Assembly (NCBI GenBank): GCA_945910005.1
Contig: OX246745.1
Span: 45,418,822-45,482,821 of the forward strand
Length of the DNA stretch: 64,000 bases
DNA from: Isoperla grammatica
Lineage: Eukaryota > Arthropoda > Insecta > Plecoptera > Perlodidae
Direction of reading: 5' to 3'
The notes below the pieces were generated by a model. The model ran no database searches and had not been told where the DNA came from. It was given only the letters and a program-made list of their open reading frames with translations. Of the stretch, positions 56,391 to 64,000 are shown in pieces. Both the position numbers and the translations under genes were made by a program. Within the stretch, counting starts at the first letter, position 1, and every line of letters starts with the position of its first letter.

Positions 56391-57555
56391 TATAGTTAAT
56401 AATTACGAATAATTATTAATTAAAAACGATATTTAATTAAAAACGATTATTATTAATTCTTACGAATTATTAATTATTGGAATAATATTTTCCAATATAC
56501 AAATATATTCAGTATGGTATATCTAGTAAATGTAATTTTTGGTTGATTTAAATTTGAGAAAGCTGAGTTTGATTTGAATTCTAGAAATTAAAAAATACAC
56601 GTCCCTGCCACACAGGTATTATAATGCACAAACACCAAAAATTTAGTTTGCCAGTCCCGGTGGCTCACGATTAGAAAGGTGCCTGCCAGCAGTGGGAGAG
56701 CTGGGCTCGATTTCCAGTCAGATTAATTTTTTAATTGCTGTAATTCAAAACAATTTCATTTATAAAAGGTGGGTCATTCAAGTACAGTAGATAAAATATA
56801 AACAAGGTATGCATACCTCAGTACAAATTGTGGTATGAAATAAATCATTGGACAAATTGACAACACAGTCCTTAATTTTAATTCAAATACAGTCGAGCCC
56901 ACTTTTAAAGAACTCATATTTAACAAAATTCTGGTTAACAAAGTAATTTGTATTCACCACAAACAAAATTACAATAAAGATGGTTATTGTTTAACACAGT
57001 AATAATCAGTTACCTTCAAGGTTGTTAAAGTAGGCTGGACTATAAGTAAGTATGGAATGGAACAGATAATTGAGGATTCAGTGGGTATTACTTAAAAGAA
57101 TAAAATGTTAGTTCCACGCTTTTTAATAATACATATTATATTATAAACAAGTTGTAAATTTCAATCATTTTTTAAAATTTAAAGTGCAATACGATTAAAT
57201 TATAAAAAGAAAAAATATGTATAAAATAGTTTTTACATTAATATTACAATGTAATAATATATCAAACATATTCTGCACTAATAATAAAATAACGAAAGTA
57301 CAATGTTTGCCCCTCTTGGCACAATGTTGACCATTCAAAGAAATACTCTTTTTCGTGATTATTCGATATTATGGTGTATTAGAAAAATCGCTTGATTTTG
57401 CTCTTTAATTTTACTTTCAATGGCTGTGTATGAGTAGGCCTAGATTTGTCCAATACATGTACAAAATAAAAAACGAAAATATAATGCCTCTTCAACAAAA
57501 TTGAAAATTTAAAGGAGATCACTCACATAGCCTAGGTCATACCATTACACAAGCA
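56391..57555. other. no gene seen; possible tRNA-like SINE head at 56652-56728
   Basis: CCGGTGGCTCACGATTAGAA (A-box-like) and GGGCTCGATTTCC (B-box-like), 32 bp apart, suggest a diverged tRNA-derived SINE head. No tail or target duplication found. The rest is AT-rich. Confidence 0.4.
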
Positions 57556-57685
57556 TCAACCTTTCCAAGAAATTAAATTCCCCTCTATTGGTTGGACGGG
57601 ATCACTTGCTGGTGCGGGCTGGGGTGGTGTGCCTTGTGCTGCATTTGGGTTAGCAGCATTCTGTCTTTTCGATGTGGGTGGCATC
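57556..57685 (-). CDS. possible first coding exon of an unknown minus-strand gene
   Basis: TATGTTACTTTTCAG acceptor followed directly by G-ATG. The frame reads MPPTSKRQNAANPNAAQGTP, then PQPAPASDPVQPIEGNLISW, and ends K-G-stop unless a weak donor (GTTGAT, exon end 57561) is used. The composition (basic start, Pro/Ala/Gln-rich, then a hydrophobic-aromatic turn) is like the N-terminus of many cytosolic or membrane proteins. A strong GTAAGT donor sits upstream on the same strand at 59971-59976. No family recognised. It could be chance. Confidence 0.3.
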
Positions 57686-59590
57686 CTGAAAAGTAACATA
57701 CAAGGTACGATAGACAATGGGGTGCAAGTATTGAACAGCGGAACTTCAGTGTTGGGGATTAAAGGCACCATGATTATGTCTAAGCTAGTTCCCCTTGTGA
57801 AAATGTACTATTGAGATTACTCTTGATATCACTATTGAAAAATTACGTGCTAGTAAATTTGGACAAACTATTCAGATTTACTATTCATAATTGCTATTGA
57901 AAATTAGTGAATTTACTATTGGGATTTAACATGGCAACTAAAAGGTCAATATTAAATTAGTAAATTATTATTGGCTGCTGCAATAGTTAACTATTCATGA
58001 GATCAATAGTAAACTATTGGCTGCTGTAATAGTAGGCCTATATTATTGGATGCACATAGTACAGAAAACATACAGAAAAAATTAATAATTAACTGGCTGC
58101 CCTAATGACAACCGTCATGATTGCAAATCCAGATTTTAGTGTCACGAAAACAATTCCCTCATTTGACACTTTTCCAATATTGCGTGGTGTTCCCAAAATA
58201 TAACTAAAGAACGTTAATGTGGTGTAGTTTTAACAGCAAGACTATATCCTTAGGCGTTTATGAAATGGTAAGACTAAACCCTACTGTTAATCATTTCGGG
58301 CTAGTGTATTAGGAGGATACTCACTCGCGCAATGGGCGAGTGCTAAAAAGTACTTAAAATTTGAGCCCTGTATATTGTATAAGGCTGTGTATAAAAAATA
58401 TACATATATCTATCTTATTTGCACTTACAAATTGCATGTAGACATATACTCGCAGGCATGTAAATCAATGCTTGTACAGGGAAGCGTTTGACTGTTGCCC
58501 GACTGAAATATACTTTTTAAGTAACTAGGTAGATATTTGGTGGTGCAGATGGAATAAGCTGTCTAGCAGGCTACTTTAGGCTTTTATCAGACACTTTTAT
58601 GCTGCTAGAAACATGTTTAAGGTTTGCATACATTTTTTATTTCTTTTGAGTAGCATATTTACTGATATCATATTTTTATTTTTAAAGTCTGAAACCAAAG
58701 TAGGTGATTTGATAACTTTTCAGTTCAAAATTAAAAGTAAGTGGTAAAAACTAGTGGTACCCGTATTTAAATTCTTCTACCAGTTACCCTACATTGTTAG
58801 ATCTGAAGAGAAGTAAGATTACGGGCAGGTAGGCCTAACGGTGGGTTTACAGCTAAGCGTTGGTTAGCTGTAATCGCACTATAAGTGTAATACTCATATG
58901 GCATGGTTTTACAGCCTTGGCTACACCATACGTGCATAATTAACTAATAAAGCTAGTGATAAACACCTTTTAGACTTAAAAAATGTATGCTGTGAGCCAG
59001 GCCAAGTCTAAGACATTTTAATAAACTTTTAGTTGCGAGATGAGCTGTTAATGAGAGATATGCTCCGAACAAATATAGCCCAGGCTGCCAGAAGATACCA
59101 TGGACTTTGTATGTAGGCATGTGTTTGTTGAAACCATTATAACAAATCAGAGATTATCAAAGCTGTAAATTAAAACCTTTGGTAAAATTGGACCTAAAGA
59201 ACCAAAAAATATGCAAACCTTAATCATCTTGGCCTCTGAGTGCAATACATGCTCCTAAAGCTGCCGTTACTGCAGAACGTTGCTCGCGACGTGTTAGCTG
59301 CGTCGCTCGCGTCGAAGTGTTTACGGTAGCGCAATCTTTCGTAGACCTAACGCGAGCAAACAACAACAAGACACTTGTCATAAAATGTGCATAACCCTGA
59401 AAACTATAGGCCTGTGGGCCAATGGTATCTGTCACAGTAATGCCAACTTCAGGAAAAATAAACTCCATCAGGCATCAGGCCTGCGGGAATGGTATAATGT
59501 ATTCTCATCACAAGATATAGGCCTAGGCCTAACAAGTAAATTTGCGTTATGCTTACAATTGCAGGAGTAATGACAAGTCAGGCCTACTGA
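57686..59590. other. no gene seen
   Basis: AT-rich intron sequence. ACTCGCGCAATGGGCGAGTG at about 58331 and a TTTGAGCCCTG word at about 58363 may be the end of an element like the one at 44147. TACTATTGA/AATAGTAAACTATT words recur at 57800-58040. Confidence 0.45.
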
Positions 59591-59598
59591 TATTGTTA

Positions 59599-59641
59599 CC
59601 CGGGACATTGGGTTTGAAATATTTCAAACCCAATGCCCGGG
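59599..59641. repeat. 43-bp near-perfect palindrome without loop
   Basis: CCCGGGACATTGGGTTTGAA AT is followed at once by its complement ATTTCAAACCCAATGCCCGG G, with one extra A in the left arm. Could be cruciform-prone or a tiny foldback remnant. Confidence 0.9.
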
Positions 59642-59975
59642 ACTCAGTGCATCGGCATCAAGGTGCAATGTATCATAAAGGAAATGTTCCTTGTTCACAA
59701 TAAACTGTATTGATTGTAGTGAGAACGTACATTAGGGCCTACGTGTATTTTGATGAACAGAGTAGGGACTGCCAAATATGCGGCATGAACAGGGCCTGCC
59801 ACTAGGCCTAGGCAACAGTGAGGTTAGGTTAACCTATGCAACAAGGGATTATTGTAACAGTTATTTACAGCTCAAGTCTAGAGGTTATTGTGTAGGATTC
59901 CACTACAAAAAGCTTGGCCCAGTACAATTCAATTATAATATTATTATATAAACAACAACTAAATGCTGTACTTAC

Positions 59976-60130
59976 CGAAATATCAGATGATCGACCGTTT
60001 CAATCTCGATGCAGGCAGGCATGGTCAACTACGCAGTACGCACTCCGACTCGGAGGCGCATCCGCGGAGAGTGCAGACGCAGTTCGCACAACCACTGAAC
60101 ACCAGCAGTTCCGTCTGCCGTTTTGATACG
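59976..60130 (-). other. possible 5' untranslated exon of the minus-strand gene
   Basis: A locally CpG-rich segment (GCGCGCGTATCAAAACGG and following) ends in ATATTTCG before GTAAGTACAGC, a consensus donor, on the minus strand. No start codon context is apparent, which fits a 5' UTR exon. The link to 57556-57685 is inferred. Confidence 0.3.
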
Positions 60131-60220
60131 CGCGCGTATTCAAAGATCATGTTCAAATTTGAAAAGATTACTCATGATAGAAAGACGATTTGGTGAATGG
60201 AAAGAAGAAGATACGGCTTA

Positions 60221-60389
60221 AGGTGCATTCACAATCTTTACTAGTACTATGGTTTAATGATTAAGACTAAGCCACAGGCTTCCTTCATTGGCTGGGAGGG
60301 AGAATACTGCGCTCTGATTGGCTGTGACTAAGGTTTGTCTTAGTCTTAATCATTCAACAATAGTACTAGTAAAGATTGTGAATGCACCT
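60221..60389. mobile_element. 169-bp MITE with long terminal inverted repeats
   Basis: AGGTGCATTCACAATCTTTA begins both ends. The inverted repeat runs about 50 bp, with a few mismatches, through TTAATGATTAAGACTAAG. Flanked by TTA on both sides (60218-60220, 60390-60392), as in PIF/Harbinger elements; a TA duplication is also possible. Non-coding. Confidence 0.8.
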
Positions 60390-60392
60390 TTA

Positions 60393-61735
60393 TGTATGAT
60401 GTGCATACTATGTATTAATTATAGCTTCTTCAAAATTATATAATTACTACCTTCACACAAATCAACGTTGACACATTGATAAACGAGTGAATATTAGATG
60501 GATTGCAGTGTGAATTGTGATACGTAAAGATAGATATTTTTGTAACTTGGCTAATCGAGACAACGAGTGGTTGAAATATGAAGATGAAGAACTCGTATCA
60601 AACTCGAATTGGACTGGATGCCAATTTCGTTACTAGTTTGATATGTTATGGAAAGCAGATGGATAGCAGTACGATTTCAGAACCTCTCCATGTGAAAGGC
60701 GTGTACACACTCGTGCCTGCTTACCCAATAGTGTTGCACGTGAATTAGGGTGTAGTAGAAGCAAAGAACGGTTTTGATCCCCACAAATTGCAAGAGTTTT
60801 GTTTTTTGTGTTCACATATTCTAAAAAATGTGCTGATTACGCACATATAAAGTCTACCACCGAAATCTGATGGGAAATTGCTTTAATTTACAATTTAATT
60901 ACGCATAATTAAAATTAAAATTTTTTTTTTTATTGAAACTGATTGCCAAATTACAAAATGTTTTCACCTTAATGCACGAAGAGTTTATGTTTACATCAAA
61001 TACATTTTAAAAAATTTCAAAAAAGGAATTAAATTGGGATAAAATTACATTTTAATCTAATTTACATAAGTTTAATCAATATTTAATTCTAGGAAAACGA
61101 ATAAAAAAAATGAGTCTACTTCATTAAAACGTCTTTATTATGAACCAGTTGACAACATATATAACGATCATCAAAAGTCTAGGCCTAAATTACGTTTCAA
61201 TCAATTTAATTGTGGCCTATAATTTTTTAATCGATAAATGAGCCGTATTGGTCGTTTGTGAAGTCTCATCAACATCATTATGTACCACAATAAACATGCA
61301 TATATATGTGATATTTTCACATCGTACTCAGGTGTATATCGCTAATTAGTTTGTAATTAACTATGCTAATTAGTAATTATATGCTAATTTGTAATGTATA
61401 ATTAAAATATTGAAAATCCTACAAAAATAAATTAATGAACTTGACATAAATAGCTTTTATATTGAACAACATTCGAAATTGGCAATCGCTTATCATCAAA
61501 ATAAAACTCATTGCCTATAATTTAATTGAATACTGATATTAATATTATCATTAATTTTATGCTATGTGTGATGCAAACAACAATACCAATAATCAAATTT
61601 TTACTTCATTCTACTATGCCACTTTACCCACACAAGTATTGTGTCATTACGAGTCATATCCGTATTATACATTATTAATTAGTGATATAATTAGGATTGA
61701 TAACAGATAACGCTGGAAGTAAGGTACACATTTGT
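60393..61735. other. no gene seen; AT-rich
   Basis: Intron-like AT-rich DNA, no repeats with clear ends, no convincing frames. Confidence 0.5.
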
Positions 61736-61743
61736 ATTTATTT

Positions 61744-61837
61744 TAGGGATGTCATAGGGTATCCGGGTACCCGGGTTACCCGGATCCAGAAATTACCCGA
61801 ATCCATTTTTAGGATCCGGATCCTTATCGGGTAGTAT

Positions 61838-61875
<38 letters not shown>

Positions 61876-62233
61876 GCGACGATATTTCTGCGGCTACTTT
61901 CCTTGAAGCTACAGTGCATTCCTGCTTGTGGGCGTGGCCAGCTGGTCGCTGGTTAGCACGCGCTGTCATTACTGCGGGCGAGTTCTGTGAGACCATACAC
62001 TCCCCTCCCCCGCCCCCTCACACTTCCCGCGCGCAGCGGCCGCACATAGCCCAACCCACACAGCGGCCGGCAGCTGACACCGACAGAGAACGACCTTCAA
62101 CCGCGTGGTTTCGGGGGGGGGGGGGGGGTGTAACTAGATATGATGACATAATTTAGGCTTTTAGGATTCGGGTAACCCGGTTCTTGGAAGGTCTGGAACC
62201 GGATCCGAATTTTCCTACCCTATGACATCCCTA
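61744..62233. mobile_element. hAT-type MITE, GC-rich family G, copy 2
   Basis: 490 bp. Terminal inverted repeats TAGGGATGTCATAGGGTA (perfect over 18 bp), 8-bp duplication ATTTATTT (61736-61743, 62234-62241). Subterminal GGGTACCCGGGTTACCCGG and GGTAACCCGGTT words, an A run of about 28 at 61844-61871 and a G run at 62109-62127. Same architecture as 17346-17982. Confidence 0.92.
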
Positions 62234-62241
62234 ATTTATTT

Positions 62242-62719
62242 ACATCTTACTAATTACAACGAGCGATTAAATTTGAATTGGGTCAGTTATATTATGTTAT
62301 TTATCGCAAATACGGGTAACATTATGAACAAAAAGAATTCTGTCACAATCATGATTACAACATAATTACATAATTATGTTATGTTCTGAATCTCGCGTCC
62401 ACAAGCAAAGTAAGCCAAGTGCATTCAAGTTTTTTGTAGTAGACGATGTTCAATCAGTTGCTTATAATAAACAAAAAATATTGCATAAAACATTTCAAAA
62501 CAATAATAAACAAACCCAATTTGATAAACAAACAATTTAAATTTTGAATTTGGTAAAAAATAAACAAATAACGCATTTGGAATATTACGTGCATCATGTT
62601 AACTCTGTTTGTGAACCAATCAGTTGGAAATTAAGTTACAAGGCTGAACTGAGTAAACAATTATTACTTTGTGCTGGGAAAATAATCAAATTTAGTGAAA
62701 ATGTAATTTGCACTAAGTT
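62242..62719. other. no gene seen
   Basis: AT-rich sequence up to the 3' end of the ORF1-like frame. Confidence 0.5.
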
Positions 62720-63487
62720 TCACAACAGGTCGCGATAAAACGGAGCCAAGTTCTCGCTGATGTAAATACAATCCTGCGATGAGTTGTGGATCTGAGTTAT
62801 AACCTCACTTGTCAATTGACCAACTTCTCGTTTCTTACTTACGAATAGGTCTCTCTTCTTCTTACTAGCTAATTGTACAATGATTCGAGGTTGTCGCCGG
62901 TCCCGGCCCCCTGTCCTAGAAGGAAGACGATGGGCGGACTCGATGTCCCTCTCCTTCAACAGAATGGCAAGCTCCTCAGCAACTTTCAGAACAAGCTGCT
63001 CTACGTTTTCACCCTGGAATTGTTCGATGTTGTCCAGCTCAAAGCTCTTGGCCCGGCTAAGTTGGTCCAGAGCCACTACTTGAGCAGTCAAGTCTTCAAT
63101 AACCCTATCTTTATCCTCACACTGTCGCTCAAGTTTTAACACTGCGTTTTTTAATTTATCAAACTCATACGAAAAAGACTTTTGGAACTCACGTAACTCC
63201 TCAGATAGACTGTTAAAGCTCGCGCGGAATTCAGCTTTAAGATCCTCAACAATGGCCACAGAGAACATCGGGTGGGCGTCCACTGGTGTTGACTGGCCCG
63301 ATTTTTTTAGATCACGACATTTCACACAACGCCAATTTTCTTTAGCATCCTGAGATTTTGCACAGTATGTTGATTTCTGCAAGCCTGCACAATTAAAATG
63401 GTACTGACCACCACAGCCAAAACACTCAATGAAGTCACCATCCGCCGGCAAACTCTGCTTACATTTAGCGTTCGCCCACGACATCAC
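62720..63487 (-). CDS. LINE ORF1-like protein (PHD-like finger, coiled coil, nucleic-acid-binding domain)
   Basis: 255 residues from ATG 63487. Residues 9-60 form a PHD-like finger (KCKQ, then ECFGCGGQYHFNCAGL, then WRCVKC); the usual first cysteine seems absent. Residues about 85-150 (LSEELREFQKSFSYEFDKL and following) are a coiled coil. Residues about 155-255 (IEQFQGENVEQLVLKVAEEL, IESAHRLPSR, RIIVQLASKKKRDLFVSKKR, YISENLAPFYRDLL) match the C-terminal domain of CR1/Jockey-type ORF1 proteins, which coat LINE RNA. The frame ends where the family usually continues, and no ORF2 (endonuclease-RT) follows. Either a 3'-truncated copy or a retained stand-alone ORF1. Assignment is by motif recall. 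Confidence 0.8.
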   Translation of the reverse strand: MMSWANAKCKQSLPADGDFIECFGCGGQYHFNCAGLQKSTYCAKSQDAKENWRCVKCRDLKKSGQSTPVDAHPMFSVAIVEDLKAEFRASFNSLSEELREFQKSFSYEFDKLKNAVLKLERQCEDKDRVIEDLTAQVVALDQLSRAKSFELDNIEQFQGENVEQLVLKVAEELAILLKERDIESAHRLPSRTGGRDRRQPRIIVQLASKKKRDLFVSKKREVGQLTSEVITQIHNSSQDCIYISENLAPFYRDLL

Positions 63488-63563
63488 TACAGTTGTACTG
63501 TAATACTCTCATGTACGGAGCAAAACAACTGCACGTCCGACCGGTACCGCTCCAAGACTGCGA
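63488..63563. other. probable 5' UTR of the ORF1-like unit
   Basis: GC-richer than its surroundings; separates the ORF1 start from an AAT repeat. A LINE 5' end near 63563 is plausible. Confidence 0.35.
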
Positions 63564-63591
63564 ATGAATAATGAATAATAAATAATGAATA

Positions 63592-63637
<46 letters not shown>

Positions 63638-63647
63638 TAATAATAAT
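63564..63647. repeat. (AAT)n microsatellite
   Basis: AATAATAAT-type repeats with early GAATAATGAATAAT interruptions. Confidence 0.95.
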
Positions 63648-64000
63648 TAGGGCTGTGCGAGCAGGGATTTTTCAAGTCGAGCGAGATCGAGCAAGATTCA
63701 GAAGATATTCTTGAATCTCGAGCGAGATTCGAGATCGAGCGAACCAAAAATTTTCTTGAATATCGAGCGAGATTCAAGATAAAAACATACTTTTCTTATT
63801 ACCTTCCTAGTACCATAAAGGCCCGAATATAACGCGATGTTTTTTTTTAAACAAAATATTCCATATCTTCGCTCGCGCTAGAATCGGAGACTACAAATTT
63901 CCAAACGCATTTCGCGATGTTTGAAATTCCCGCCTAAAGTCGATAAAGTAGTAACTTTCGATACCGGCAAGTCGATCAAGTAGTCCCAGTCTAGCCCCGA
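63648..64000. mobile_element. left end of a hAT-type element, cut by window edge
   Basis: Starts TAGGGCTGTGCGAGC, then many CGAGCGAGATTCGAGAT words, the same layout as the other hAT-type MITEs. The right end would lie beyond 64000. Confidence 0.5.

Noticed and set aside
43727..64000. Eph kinase exons downstream
   Set aside because: Looked for the glycine loop and catalytic-loop coding on the + strand; none was seen between the elements.

Overview
This is a eukaryotic, intron-rich and repeat-dense genomic window, almost certainly from a marine invertebrate. An echinoderm or a similar deuterostome is my best guess, from the frequent AGGCCTA-type words and the form of the Eph juxtamembrane region; the species cannot be fixed from this sequence. 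There is no sign of bacterial organisation, rRNA, CRISPR or a free-standing tRNA gene.

Host gene: the + strand carries three phase-compatible internal exons of one Eph-family receptor tyrosine kinase. They are a transmembrane exon (16847-16958), a short juxtamembrane exon (21630-21700) and the diagnostic juxtamembrane exon with the paired tyrosines (43586-43726), which stops at the glycine that opens the kinase domain. Upstream extracellular exons and downstream kinase exons are not visible, so the gene runs off both ends. Introns are about 4.7 kb, 21.9 kb and more than 20 kb. A weak case can be made for a second host gene on the minus strand (first exon near 59976, second exon near 57685).

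Everything else is repeats. 1-13765: dispersed unclassified repeats, a 141-bp tandem array split by LTR retrotransposon Gypsy-1 (2005-7356, minus, broken, with a nested hAT-type MITE), and two diverged copies of an unknown ~2-kb repeat. 13766-16846: a degenerate GCCCGGCTTGG minisatellite in two blocks around a tRNA-derived SINE. 17346-17982: a GC-rich hAT-type MITE. 18651-21282: a 46-copy 57/62-bp satellite just upstream of Eph exon 2. 26500-29782: a decayed hAT transposon with a second hAT-type element nested in it. 29866-34110: a ~4-kb imperfect palindrome later hit by an LTR-like insertion and a TA-target MITE. 34690-42198: further MITEs, an ATT microsatellite, and a nested pair of hAT-type elements. 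42453-42544: a 92-nt near-perfect hairpin. 44465-49651: Gypsy-2 (minus, frameshifted, with a four-copy repeat in its leader). 51162-56066: Gypsy-3 (minus, nearly intact). 57-64 kb: a possible host exon pair, small MITEs, a LINE ORF1-like fragment and the start of another element at the right edge.

Nearly every element boundary below is supported by visible terminal repeats plus target-site duplications (TSDs), so the nesting order can be read directly. All identifiable transposon coding regions are antisense to Eph.
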